NCBI GenBank assembly: GCA_012521455.1 | Contig: JAAYMJ010000289.1 | Span: forward strand, 1-8,020 | Length of the DNA stretch: 8,020 nt | Reading direction: 5' to 3' | Origin: Clostridiaceae bacterium | Lineage (GTDB): Bacteria; Bacillota; Clostridia; UMGS1883; JAAYMJ01 | Part shown: in pieces, positions 1-6,096 of the stretch | Layout: every line of letters starts with the position of its first letter | Numbering within the stretch: the first letter of the stretch is position 1 | Program-made: the position numbers and the translations under genes | The notes under the pieces: model-generated | What the model was told of the DNA's origin: nothing | The model's database searches: none | What the model saw: only the letters and a program-made list of their open reading frames with translations

Positions 1-112
1 TAAATATGATACATACAATTACAACAGGGAGCATTACGGGGAAAAAGGAAAAAACATCTTTTATAAGCCTTCCCACAACAGGTTTTTTAACTTCTTTTGC
101 CTCATTCTTCAT
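1..112 (-). CDS. ABC exporter partner subunit, N-terminal fragment cut by the window edge
   Basis: An ATG at 112 opens a reading frame that runs off the left edge; 37 complete codons are visible. The peptide begins MKNEAKEVKKPVVGRLIKDV and continues into a hydrophobic stretch (FPVMLPVVIVCII, about residues 25-37), which fits the cytoplasmic lead-in and first membrane helix of an ABC exporter half. The start lies inside the end of the upstream ABC gene, whose stop codon is at 102-104, giving an 11-base overlap that suggests translational coupling. Two adjacent half-transporters of which the first has a degenerate ATP site (see 102-1847) are the usual arrangement of heterodimeric exporters such as TM287/TM288 and BmrC/BmrD. 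I infer that this second subunit carries the intact catalytic site. Only its N-terminus is visible, so the assignment rests mostly on context. Confidence 0.72.
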   Translation of the reverse strand, partial: MKNEAKEVKKPVVGRLIKDVFSFFPVMLPVVIVCIIF

Positions 113-1847
113 CCTGCTCACCTGCCTTGTTTTGTGAATAATATACTTCCCTGTATATTTCGTTGTTCTTTAAAAGCTCTTTGTGAGTCCCGATACCCAC
201 AATTGTGCCCTTGTCCATGACAATAATCCTGTCCGCGTCCTGAACGGATGAAGTCCTTTGGGCAATTATAATCTTTGTGGTATGGGGCATGAACTCTTTT
301 AGGGCTTTGCGGATTTTTGCGTCAGTCTTTGTGTCCACCGCGCTGGTGGAGTCGTCAAAGATTAAAATTTTTGGCTTTTTAAGAAGGGCCCTTGCAATGC
401 AAAGCCTTTGCTTTTGCCCCCCTGAAAGGTTCGCGCCCCCTTGTTCAACATAGGTGTCGTAGCCATCAGGGAAGCGGTTTATAAACTCATCGGCGCAGGC
501 TATGCGGCACACTTCCTTCAATTCCTCATCCGTCGCGTTTTTGTTTCCCCACCTTAGGTTTTCCTTTATGGTGCCTGAAAACAAAATGTTTTTTTGCAAA
601 ATTACCGCCACCTGGTTGCGCAAGGCTTCAAGGTCGTATTTTTTTACATCCACGCCGCCCACCTTCACAACCCCTTCCGTCGCGTCGTAAAGGCGGGGGA
701 TTAGCTGGATAAGGGTGGATTTTGAAGAGCCTGTCCCGCCGATAATGCCTATGGTTTCGCCGCTTTTTATATGCAGATTTATATTGGAAAGCGCCATCTT
801 TTTCGCGCTTTGGGAGTATTTAAAGCTCACGTTTTCAAAGTCAATGGAGCCGTCCTTAACTTCGTAAATGGGGTTTTCGGGGTTTGTCAGGGTGCTTTTT
901 TCCTGTATAACTTCAACAATTCTTTTTGCGGATTCCGCGGAAATTGTAATCATTACAAAAACCATGGAAAGCATCATAAGCGACATTAAAATCATAAAGT
1001 TATAGGTTAAAATCGCGGAAAACTGCCCGATGTCAAAATCCAAACCCCTGCTTGTAATAATTGTGTATGAGCCAAAGGATAGTACAAACACCATAACAAT
1101 GTATAGGCAAAACTGCATAAGCGGCCCGTTTAGCGCTAAAATCCGTTCCGCTTTGGTAAAATCAGCCCGCACGTCTTCCGCAGCCGCTTCAAACTTCTTT
1201 TGTTCATATTCTTCCCTTACAAAGGATTTTACAACCCTCATGCCCTTTATGTTTTCCTGAATTGACTTGTTTAGGGCGTCGTATTTTTTAAACACCTTCC
1301 TAAAAAGCGGCATGGTTTTGTAAATTACAAAACCAAGGCCAACTGCCAAAATTGGCACCACCACAAGGAATATCCACGCCATTTTCCCGCCCATGTAAAA
1401 AGCCATGGTAAAAGCAAAAATGAGCATTAAGGGCGAACGGATGGCAACGCGGATAATCATCATATACGCGTTTTGGACATTTGTAACGTCGATGGTCATG
1501 CGGGTAATAAGTGATGAAGTTAAGAATTTATCAATGTTTTCAAAGGAGTAGTTTTGAATGGCATAAAACATATCCTGCCGTAAGTTTTTAGCAAATCCGC
1601 AGGCAGCTGTTGCGCTGGTGGTTCCTGCCACAGCGCCGCAGATTAAGGACAAAAAGGCCAAAACAATTAGAATTAATCCGTATTTTGAAATTGTCTGTAA
1701 ATCGCTTCCCGCCTTAATCTGGTTTACTAAGTTTGCGGTGATAAAGGGGATAATGCATTCAATTATTACTTCCATTGTGATTAAAATCGGGGTAATAATT
1801 GAAACCTTTTTGTACTCCCTGATACTTTTCGCAAGCTCCCGTAACAA
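102..1847 (-). CDS. Heterodimeric multidrug-type ABC exporter, subunit with degenerate ATP site (TM287/BmrC-like)
   Basis: This is a fused membrane and ATPase half-transporter of about 580 residues, the usual length. Residue numbers here count from an ATG at 1901. A six-helix exporter domain covers about residues 30-325 and the nucleotide-binding domain about 350-590. Visible ATPase motifs are Walker A GGTGSSKST (388-396), the Q-loop glutamine (436), signature LSGGQ (492-496) and Walker B ILIFDD (512-517). The residue after the Walker B aspartate is Asp517 instead of the catalytic Glu, and the switch position is Gln548 (IIIAQR) instead of His. This double change marks the non-hydrolysing site of heterodimeric exporters; as I recall it, TM287 has the same pair. 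I chose the TTG at 1847 because AAAGGA lies nine bases upstream and the protein then begins LRELAKSIREYKK, as relatives do. The ATG at 1901 would add 18 residues but lies inside a strong hairpin. The substrate is unknown; drugs or lipids are typical. Confidence 0.93.
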   Translation of the reverse strand: MLRELAKSIREYKKVSIITPILITMEVIIECIIPFITANLVNQIKAGSDLQTISKYGLILIVLAFLSLICGAVAGTTSATAACGFAKNLRQDMFYAIQNYSFENIDKFLTSSLITRMTIDVTNVQNAYMMIIRVAIRSPLMLIFAFTMAFYMGGKMAWIFLVVVPILAVGLGFVIYKTMPLFRKVFKKYDALNKSIQENIKGMRVVKSFVREEYEQKKFEAAAEDVRADFTKAERILALNGPLMQFCLYIVMVFVLSFGSYTIITSRGLDFDIGQFSAILTYNFMILMSLMMLSMVFVMITISAESAKRIVEVIQEKSTLTNPENPIYEVKDGSIDFENVSFKYSQSAKKMALSNINLHIKSGETIGIIGGTGSSKSTLIQLIPRLYDATEGVVKVGGVDVKKYDLEALRNQVAVILQKNILFSGTIKENLRWGNKNATDEELKEVCRIACADEFINRFPDGYDTYVEQGGANLSGGQKQRLCIARALLKKPKILIFDDSTSAVDTKTDAKIRKALKEFMPHTTKIIIAQRTSSVQDADRIIVMDKGTIVGIGTHKELLKNNEIYREVYYSQNKAGEQDEE

Positions 1848-1866
1848 CTCAGTCAGTCCTTTCCCT

Positions 1867-1908
1867 AAAAAACGAGTAGTGTTTATCAGGCTGACAAACA
1901 TTACTCGT
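1867..1908 (-). terminator. Leader hairpin with T-run between promoter and ABC gene (possible attenuator)
   Basis: On the minus strand the arm ACGAGTAATGTTTGTC (1908-1893) pairs with GATAAACACTACTCGT (1887-1872) around the loop AGCCT. This gives 16 positions with one A-C mismatch and one G-T wobble, followed directly by TTTTTT. It has the form of an intrinsic terminator and lies downstream of the promoter at 1942-1970 but upstream of the ribosome binding site of the ABC gene. A competing pairing, ATAAACA (1916-1910) with TGTTTGT (1900-1894), would occupy the first arm and could act as antiterminator. The same inverted repeat could instead be a protein-binding operator. The structure is seen in the sequence; the regulatory role is inferred. 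Confidence 0.6.
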
Positions 1909-1941
1909 CTGTTTATGTATGGTATTTTAAACGATTGTATT

Positions 1942-1970
1942 ATCTTATCAGAATTATTTTAAATTGTCAA
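1942..1970 (-). promoter_or_regulatory. Promoter of the ABC exporter operon
   Basis: Reading the minus strand, TTGACA (1970-1965) is a perfect -35 element. TAAGAT (1947-1942) follows after 17 bases and matches four of six -10 positions. Transcription would begin near 1935, leaving a leader of almost 90 bases before the TTG start at 1847 and containing the hairpin at 1867-1908. An alternative -10, GATAAT, is a better match but has a 20-base spacer. Confidence 0.65.
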
Positions 1971-2000
1971 TTGAGGGTTTAACCGTAATTCGTGGAAAAT

Positions 2001-2025
2001 AAAAAGGTTTTCGGAAAAGAAAACC
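2001..2025 (-). terminator. Intrinsic terminator of the DUF1697-DUF2200 operon
   Basis: On the minus strand GGTTTTC (2025-2019) pairs with GAAAACC (2012-2006) around a six-base loop, followed by TTTTT. It lies about 20 bases after the stop of the DUF2200 gene and just before the promoter of the ABC operon, so it separates the two units. Confidence 0.8.
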
Positions 2026-2043
2026 GCAATTTGAAAAATCTAC

Positions 2044-2397
2044 TTAACTTCTCAAAATTTTATCCATGCTTTTGCCTTTTGCAAGCTCATCCACAAGTTT
2101 GTCAAGCCAGCGGATTTTTTGCATTAAGGGGTCTTGGATTTCCTCAACCCTGTATCCGCAAATAACTCCAGTGATTTTTTGGGCGTTTGGGTTTATCATG
2201 GGCGCCTCATTAAAAAAGGTTTCGTAGTCTGCGTTTTTTGAAAGCTGTTCATTTAGCTGTTCCTTGCTGTACCCCGTAAGCCAGCGGATTATGGTGTCCA
2301 CTTCCTCTTTTGTGCGCCCCTTTTTTTCCGCTTTTTGGACAAGAAGGGGGTATACTTTGGATACCGGCATTTTATATACTTTTTCTAAATTTTTCAT
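2044..2397 (-). CDS. DUF2200 family protein
   Basis: The product is a small soluble protein of 117 residues with no signal peptide or membrane segment. It matches the DUF2200 pattern as I remember it: an N-terminal [20 protein letters not shown] block, a conserved helical stretch [17 protein letters not shown] (residues 27-43), and a second block [13 protein letters not shown] (75-87) before a helical C-terminus. The family has no established function. The ATG at 2397 was chosen because GGGGTG, formed by the last codons of the upstream gene, lies about six bases before it. A more upstream ATG at 2415 precedes that ribosome binding site. The gap to the preceding DUF1697 stop is four bases, so the two genes are almost certainly co-transcribed and probably translationally coupled. 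A terminator follows at 2001-2025. Confidence 0.85.
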   Translation of the reverse strand: MKNLEKVYKMPVSKVYPLLVQKAEKKGRTKEEVDTIIRWLTGYSKEQLNEQLSKNADYETFFNEAPMINPNAQKITGVICGYRVEEIQDPLMQKIRWLDKLVDELAKGKSMDKILRS

Positions 2398-2401
2398 AAT
2401 A

Positions 2402-2947
2402 TCACCCCAAATCACAAAGGCTTGCCAGTTTTTTTACTGTGTTTGAATTTCTAATGGTCAAATAATCATAAACCTCGGCCCCCACGATTTTTAAATATTT
2501 TGTCCTTGATAAATACTTGAGGGAAGCCGACCAAAAGATAATGTTTGAATAATATTCAGCTCTTTCATATTCATTCTTTAATTCCCCTGTCCCGCTAAAA
2601 ACATCCGAAGCGGTAACGGGGGGAAGAACAAATAAGGCGTTGTGCTTGTATCCTTCAAGGTTGTCCCACCATGAGGGGGCGTTATCCAGCGCTTTTTTTA
2701 ACCCCGCTGCGGATATAATATACACAGGCACATCGAGGGAAAAAGTATCCTTTATTATTTTTTCGCACTTTTGTTTTAGTTTTTCTGTGTCGGAAATTTG
2801 GCTTTGGAAAATAACATTGCCGCTATTTATATAAGTTGCGCAGGAGGTAAAGCCGTTTTTTAAAAAGGCGTCTTTTAAATCTTTCATGGAAATTTTATTT
2901 TTCCCGCCCACATTTATCCCCCTAAGCAGCGCGATGTATTTTTCCAT
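2402..2947 (-). CDS. DUF1697 family protein
   Basis: The product is a soluble protein of 181 residues, the normal length of this family. The family blocks are visible: [18 protein letters not shown] near the N-terminus (residues 4-21), [12 protein letters not shown] (38-49), a central region ending NALFVLPP (103-110) and the C-terminal block [12 protein letters not shown] (163-174). DUF1697 proteins are widespread in bacteria and have no proven biochemical role, so no function is proposed. The ATG at 2947 was chosen because AGGGGGA lies six bases upstream; two other in-frame ATGs (2953 and 2965) lie too close to or before that site, and family members begin at this position. It is the first gene of a two-gene operon with the DUF2200 gene, driven by the promoter at 2990-3018. 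Confidence 0.88.
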   Translation of the reverse strand: MEKYIALLRGINVGGKNKISMKDLKDAFLKNGFTSCATYINSGNVIFQSQISDTEKLKQKCEKIIKDTFSLDVPVYIISAAGLKKALDNAPSWWDNLEGYKHNALFVLPPVTASDVFSGTGELKNEYERAEYYSNIIFWSASLKYLSRTKYLKIVGAEVYDYLTIRNSNTVKKLASLCDLG

Positions 2948-2989
2948 TTTCATTCCCCCTTCCATGGAGTTTTTAACAAATATATAAAT

Positions 2990-3018
2990 ATTATACAAAA
3001 CAAAGGGGTAAATAGCAA
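2990..3018 (-). promoter_or_regulatory. Promoter of the DUF1697-DUF2200 operon
   Basis: On the minus strand a perfect TATAAT (2995-2990) is preceded after 17 bases by TTGCTA (3018-3013), which matches four of six -35 positions. The predicted start near 2983 gives a leader of about 36 bases containing the AGGGGGA ribosome binding site. Confidence 0.72.
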
Positions 3019-3059
3019 TTATTAAATATTTTTGAGGGTTTTTATATGAGCATAGGGAT

Positions 3060-3085
3060 AAAAAAAGAAGGCATGCACCTTCCTT
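3060..3085 (-). terminator. Intrinsic terminator after the methyltransferase gene
   Basis: On the minus strand AAGGAAGG (3085-3078) pairs with CCTTCTTT (3071-3064), with one G-T pair, around the loop TGCATG, and the second arm runs into a stretch of seven Ts (3066-3060). It lies about 95 bases after the stop at 3181 and ends the EamA-GNAT-methyltransferase unit. The 3086-3180 interval between them holds nothing else I can identify. Confidence 0.68.
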
Positions 3086-3180
3086 TTATTTAGCGTTTTA
3101 TGTATTACAAAAGGTAAAGCACAAATTAAGATAATATTTAAGGATTATTTTTATTTTGGGCTGACTATTTAACGTTTAAC

Positions 3181-3924
3181 TTATAAAGCTTTCAAAAGGG
3201 CGCAAAAAGGGGTTAAATTGCTTTCTAAAGCCTTTATTTCTTCTTCCTGGCACTTTATATAATCATCAAATAAATCTGAAAGATGGGGGTATTTTATTTT
3301 TAATTCTTCAGCCCGCTTTACAATAAAGCTTTGGTTTATTTCGTTCATTCTTTTTACCTCATTAATTGGCGCAGTCATTTTTTCAACAAGGCAAACCCCG
3401 CATTTATCAAAAATCCCAAGCCAATCGTCCCATGTTAAATAATCCCCGCAATTTGCGTATGCGTCGTCAATTATTATAAACCCGCCCTCTTTCACCGTGT
3501 TTTTTAAAAGAAAAAGGCTCTTTTCCCAATCCCCCAAAATTTCGCCGGAGGCTAAAAATAAAACCAAATCATAGCCCTTTTCGGCTAAAATTTTTTCGCA
3601 AACATCCCCGGCTTCAAATTCGCACAAATCCAAAACCCCAAACTCTTCCGCCTTGCTTTTGGCAAAATCAATGAATTCGGGCATTAAGTCAACGCCTTTT
3701 ACAAAAAAACCAAACTCCTTTGCCAAAGCAACGCTTGCGGCCCCTTTCCCGCAGGCTAAGTCCAAGGCTTTTAAATTCTTTTCTTTCATATTATTTTTTA
3801 TTAAATAAATTACATCCCCAACCGAACAGCCCAATTCCCACAAATCCTGCAAAAGGCAGGGAAGATAGGGGATTATGTTTGTATCATTGGCGCTTAAGGA
3901 TTTAGCCAGTTTTTCGTTATCCAT
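3181..3924 (-). CDS. Class I SAM-dependent methyltransferase
   Basis: The product is a soluble protein of 247 residues with a Rossmann-type methyltransferase fold. The glycine-rich SAM-binding motif I is LDLACGKGAAS (residues 54-64). The acidic residue that usually contacts the ribose of SAM lies in VKGVDLMPEF (Asp79). EAGDV (about 104-108) corresponds to motif III, and YDLVLFLASGEIL (118-130) followed by GGFIIIDDAY (147-156) corresponds to the later strands. No substrate-specific domain can be recognised, so the methyl acceptor is unknown; a small molecule is the common case for this size. The ATG at 3924 was preferred because AGGA lies eight bases upstream; another in-frame ATG at 3933 would add three residues. 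It is the last gene of a three-gene unit, about 20 bases after the GNAT gene. Confidence 0.88.
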   Translation of the reverse strand: MDNEKLAKSLSANDTNIIPYLPCLLQDLWELGCSVGDVIYLIKNNMKEKNLKALDLACGKGAASVALAKEFGFFVKGVDLMPEFIDFAKSKAEEFGVLDLCEFEAGDVCEKILAEKGYDLVLFLASGEILGDWEKSLFLLKNTVKEGGFIIIDDAYANCGDYLTWDDWLGIFDKCGVCLVEKMTAPINEVKRMNEINQSFIVKRAEELKIKYPHLSDLFDDYIKCQEEEIKALESNLTPFCALLKAL

Positions 3925-3944
3925 ACATATCATCCTGGAGTTTT

Positions 3945-4409
3945 TTAAAGCTTATAGACCATGGGTTTACACCTTAAATAATCATCCACAAAGCCAATTT
4001 TTTTGTAAAGAGGGTATCCCATGGGGGAGGCCTTTAGGTTTAAGGCGGACAAATTTTCTTTCCTAGCCTTTTCAACCGCCATTTCAAGCAGGGTTTGTGC
4101 GATACCGCGCCTTCTGTATGAGGGAATGGTGTAGACATTCATGATGGTGCCGTATTTCCCGTTTAAATATTCATGGTTTGCCGGCACTTCGTTTTTTTGC
4201 AAAAACACGCAGGACACAATGTTTTTATCATCTTCGCACACAAACACATACAAACTGCGGTTTAAATTTTCCCGCAAAAACCCCTCAAGCTGGTTTACAA
4301 TTTCCTTTTCTTCCTTATCTGACAAATTCCCGAAATCCTCTTTCAAATAATCAATCCGCAAATTTATAAGCTGCGGTATGTCGCTTGTTTCAGCAAGCCT
4401 GAAAATCAT
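3945..4409 (-). CDS. GNAT family N-acetyltransferase
   Basis: The product is 154 residues long, the typical size of a single GNAT domain, which transfers an acetyl group from acetyl-CoA to an amine. Motif A, the acetyl-CoA pyrophosphate loop, is YRRRGIAQTLLEMA (residues 98-111), preceded by the beta-strand IMNVYTIPSY. Motif B follows as LNLKASPMGYPLYKKIGF (123-140), with the tyrosine (135) where the usual catalytic acid stands in this fold. The acceptor substrate cannot be deduced. The ATG at 4409 has a good AAAGGGGGA ribosome binding site five bases upstream. It lies 12 bases after the stop of the EamA gene and is followed about 20 bases later by the methyltransferase, so the three are probably transcribed together. 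Confidence 0.92.
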   Translation of the reverse strand: MIFRLAETSDIPQLINLRIDYLKEDFGNLSDKEEKEIVNQLEGFLRENLNRSLYVFVCEDDKNIVSCVFLQKNEVPANHEYLNGKYGTIMNVYTIPSYRRRGIAQTLLEMAVEKARKENLSALNLKASPMGYPLYKKIGFVDDYLRCKPMVYKL

Positions 4410-4421
4410 AAAAATCCCCCT

Positions 4422-4850
4422 TTATTTGTAATTTATAAACACAAGCCCGGTTAAGCATATCACAACGCCCACGATTTTATTCCATGTTATGGCCTCTTTA
4501 AATAATAAAGCGCCCACGAAAATTAAAATAACCGCCAAAAAAGCGCTTTGCACAACCTGCGCGGTGCTAATAGGCCAGCCTGATTTATAGGCAAAAACCC
4601 AACCCACTTCAAGGCCCACTATGGTTAGCCCGAAAATCACGGGGGCCCAGCTTGTTTTTTGGAATTCCCTAAAAATGTTTGCGTCTTTTTCCAAAACAAA
4701 ATATAAAATTAAAGAAACAACCGCCCCTGTTACGTATGTAATAATCAGTGAGGCAAAGGGGTTCATTTCCTGGGGGATTGTCTTTGCGCAGATTTGGTAC
4801 ATCACGTTTGAAAAAATCACCAGCGCCATTGGCCAAAGCAGTTTTAACAT
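4422..4850 (-). CDS. Small EamA/DMT-superfamily membrane protein (EmrE-like half transporter)
   Basis: The product is a very hydrophobic protein of 142 residues with about five membrane segments (roughly residues 4-22, 33-53, 69-88, 95-117 and 125-140). The size is that of a single EamA domain, half of the ten-helix drug/metabolite transporters. The C-terminal segment FKEAITWNKIVGVVICLTGL is typical of this superfamily: a helix, then a short loop with Glu and Trp, then a glycine-rich last helix. A conserved-looking Glu81 lies inside the third segment. Such proteins probably act as dimers in the cytoplasmic membrane and export or import small molecules, but no substrate can be assigned. The ATG at 4850 has an ideal AGGAGG ribosome binding site; an upstream in-frame ATG at 4877 lies before that site and was rejected. 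First gene of the unit with the GNAT and methyltransferase genes. Confidence 0.85.
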   Translation of the reverse strand: MLKLLWPMALVIFSNVMYQICAKTIPQEMNPFASLIITYVTGAVVSLILYFVLEKDANIFREFQKTSWAPVIFGLTIVGLEVGWVFAYKSGWPISTAQVVQSAFLAVILIFVGALLFKEAITWNKIVGVVICLTGLVFINYK

Positions 4851-4885
4851 ATACGTCCTCCTTTTTTGAAATACCATATTCTTAT

Positions 4886-4912
4886 ATTATATGAAAACTA
4901 TTGCAACATCAA
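4886..4912 (-). promoter_or_regulatory. Putative promoter of the EamA-GNAT-methyltransferase unit
   Basis: On the minus strand TATAAT (4891-4886) is a perfect -10. The best -35 is TTGATG (4912-4907) at a rather short 15-base spacing; an overlapping TTGCAA is worse spaced. It lies immediately after the terminator of the upstream gene and about 35 bases before the ribosome binding site. Confidence 0.45.
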
Positions 4913-4914
4913 GT

Positions 4915-4941
4915 AAAAAATGGGCAAGCGTTTGCCTGCCC
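4915..4941 (-). terminator. Intrinsic terminator of the PPOX-fold gene
   Basis: On the minus strand a GC-rich hairpin can form either as GGCAA/TTGCC around ACGC or as a longer GGGCA/TGCCC pairing. It is followed after CA by TTTTTT (4920-4915). It lies about 50 bases after the stop at 4993 and directly before the promoter of the next unit. Confidence 0.72.
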
Positions 4942-4992
4942 GTCTAAAACAAAGCTAGCCTTTTAAAAAAGCCCCTGTTTTGCGGAAAATCA

Positions 4993-5391
4993 TTAAAATT
5001 TAACCACCTTTGGCTCTTCGGTAAAGGAATAAAAAATTGCGGTGGCGTCTTTGAAATATAGCACTTCCGTGTTGTCATCACCGGGGGAGTACATGGATTT
5101 AAGCTGTGGGTAATTGTCCAGCATATGCTTTTTTGCCTCGTACCTGTCATCGCGGATAAGTTTTCCCGTAACCCTAAGCCATCTTGAGCCGTCGGGGGTG
5201 CAGGCGCAAATTTCGGCTTTCGGGTTTATTTGAAGCTGTTTTGAAACATTTTTAACTTTTCCCGTCTGGATGTAAAGTTTCCCCTCAAAAATGTCAACGG
5301 TTCCAAAGGGCCTTACCCGCGGCTGGTCGCCGTCCATTGTTGCCAAATAATATGTGCCGCAGTTTTTCAAAAACTCATATACTTCCTGCAT
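4993..5391 (-). CDS. Pyridoxamine 5'-phosphate oxidase-fold (FMN-binding split barrel) protein
   Basis: The product is a soluble protein of 132 residues, typical for the small single-domain PPOX-like group. The pattern is recognisable: a helical start MQEVYEFLKNCGTYYLATMD, then QPRVRPFG (residues 23-30), FEGKLYIQTGKVKNVSKQL (35-53), the strand AEICACT (59-65), WLRVTGKL (71-78) and a C-terminal strand near EVLYFKDATAIFYSF (109-123). The arginines 25 and 27 and the lysine cluster 45-51 correspond to positions that commonly bind flavin phosphate in this family. Members bind FMN or F420 and reduce or protect small substrates, but the true substrate of this group is mostly unknown. GGAGG seven bases before ATG 5391 fixes the start. 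It is transcribed alone, between the promoter at 5431-5459 and the terminator at 4915-4941. Confidence 0.88.
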   Translation of the reverse strand: MQEVYEFLKNCGTYYLATMDGDQPRVRPFGTVDIFEGKLYIQTGKVKNVSKQLQINPKAEICACTPDGSRWLRVTGKLIRDDRYEAKKHMLDNYPQLKSMYSPGDDNTEVLYFKDATAIFYSFTEEPKVVKF

Positions 5392-5416
5392 ATTGTATCC
5401 TCCATTTTTTCATATA

Positions 5417-5428
5417 AGTATCAATACT
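5417..5428. promoter_or_regulatory. Small palindrome at the start point of the PPOX-fold gene (possible operator)
   Basis: AGTAT-CA-ATACT is a perfect inverted repeat of two five-base arms. It lies 2 to 19 bases downstream of the -10 element of the PPOX promoter and so covers the expected start point near 5424. A bound repressor there would block transcription, but no regulator gene is adjacent. Confidence 0.35.
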
Positions 5429-5430
5429 AA

Positions 5431-5459
5431 ATTTTATACTTTTAATTTTGCCTTGTCAA
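5431..5459 (-). promoter_or_regulatory. Promoter of the PPOX-fold gene
   Basis: On the minus strand a perfect -35 TTGACA (5459-5454) and the -10 TAAAAT (5436-5431, five of six) are separated by exactly 17 bases. This promoter is divergent from the one serving the plus-strand gene at 5544, and the two -35 elements are about 25 bases apart. Confidence 0.75.
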
Positions 5460-5484
5460 TTTACAATAATTTTTGTCAAAACTT

Positions 5485-5513
5485 TTGAAATAATTCCTTT
5501 TATTTTATATAAT
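5485..5513 (+). promoter_or_regulatory. Promoter of the truncated beta-helix gene
   Basis: TTGAAA (5485-5490) and a perfect TATAAT (5508-5513) are separated by 17 bases. The predicted start is near 5520, with GGGGAGG at 5530-5536 and ATG at 5544, so the expression signals of the truncated gene are intact. Confidence 0.78.
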
Positions 5514-5543
5514 GGACTTAATAAACACAGGGGAGGTAAAATA

Positions 5544-6041
5544 ATGGAATATCATGTGGCAAAATACGGGTCGGACGAAAACCCGGGGACATGGGATAAG
5601 CCGTTTTTAACTATTAATAAGGCCGCCCAAGTGGCCCAGGCGGGGGATGTGGTGATAGTACATGAAGGAATTTACCGGGAATGGGTAAAACCCAAAAACA
5701 AGGGCTTAAGCGATAAGCGCAGGATTACATATAAGGCGGCTGACGGGGAAAGGGTAGTAATAAAAGGAAGCGAGCAGGTTTCAAACTGGGAACATGTAAA
5801 GGATAATGTGTGGAAAGTAGTTATCCCGGATTCCTTTTTTGGGGACTACAACCCATACAAACTTGAAATTTTCGGCGACTGGCTTGTAACAAGGGAAAGA
5901 AGGCATTTGGGGGAAGTTTATTTAAACGGCATGTCTTTTTATGAGGTAAATTCCTATGATGAGTTGTTTAGCCCCCCAATGCGGGAGGAAGTTTTTGACC
6001 ACGGAACATGGGAGACGGTGAAAGTAAAAAAAGGAAAATAA
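5544..6041 (+). pseudogene. N-terminal remnant of a right-handed beta-helix (DUF1565-type) protein
   Basis: The frame encodes 165 residues starting MEYHVAKYGSDENPGTWDKP (residues 1-20). It continues with FLTINKAAQVAQAGDVVIVHEGIYREW, the characteristic start of proteins with a DUF1565-like segment followed by a long parallel beta-helix of the pectate-lyase type, often polysaccharide-active. As I recall them, relatives are several hundred residues long and continue past GTWETVKVK. Here the frame ends in the low-complexity tail KVKKGK and a stop, exactly where AT-rich foreign-looking DNA begins. No signal peptide is present, as in cytoplasmic relatives. The ATG at 5544 is fixed by GGGGAGG seven bases upstream; the frame stays open up to 5448 but without a start signal. 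I infer truncation by insertion of the restriction-modification cassette. The missing part, if retained, would lie beyond the right edge. A short stand-alone protein is the less likely alternative. Confidence 0.7.
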
Positions 6042-6096
6042 AAAAGACATAAAACAGGGGCACTTAAAAAACAAGTGCATTTTTTATGTTTTTTTT
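6041..6096 (+). terminator. Two-part hairpin terminator before the restriction-modification cassette
   Basis: An inner stem GCACTT/AAGTGC (6060-6065 with 6073-6078) is enclosed by an outer pairing of AAAAAGACATAAAA (6041-6054) with TTTTATGTTTTTTT (6082-6095). The outer pairing includes one G-T pair and ends in a long T-run. It starts inside the stop codon of the beta-helix remnant and would isolate the methyltransferase promoter from transcription entering from the left. The outer arms are AT-rich, and read on the minus strand it also ends in Ts, so it may act in both directions. Confidence 0.68.

Noticed and set aside
1848..1901. ATG at 1901 as the ABC start
   Set aside because: It lacks a ribosome binding site and lies in a hairpin stem; the TTG at 1847 has AAAGGA upstream and matches the family N-terminus. 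Kept as an alternative, not as the call.
1618..1962. Plus-strand open frame of 114 codons over the 5' end of the ABC gene
   Set aside because: It is antisense to a clear ABC exporter coding sequence, has no ribosome binding site and no family resemblance.
3072..3077. CATGCA in the loop at 3072-3077 as a protein-binding palindrome
   Set aside because: It is simply the loop of an intrinsic terminator followed by seven Ts on the minus strand.
5448..5543. N-terminal extension of the beta-helix gene from 5448
   Set aside because: This frame runs through the promoter (5485-5513) and the ribosome binding site; the family sequence begins at the ATG at 5544.
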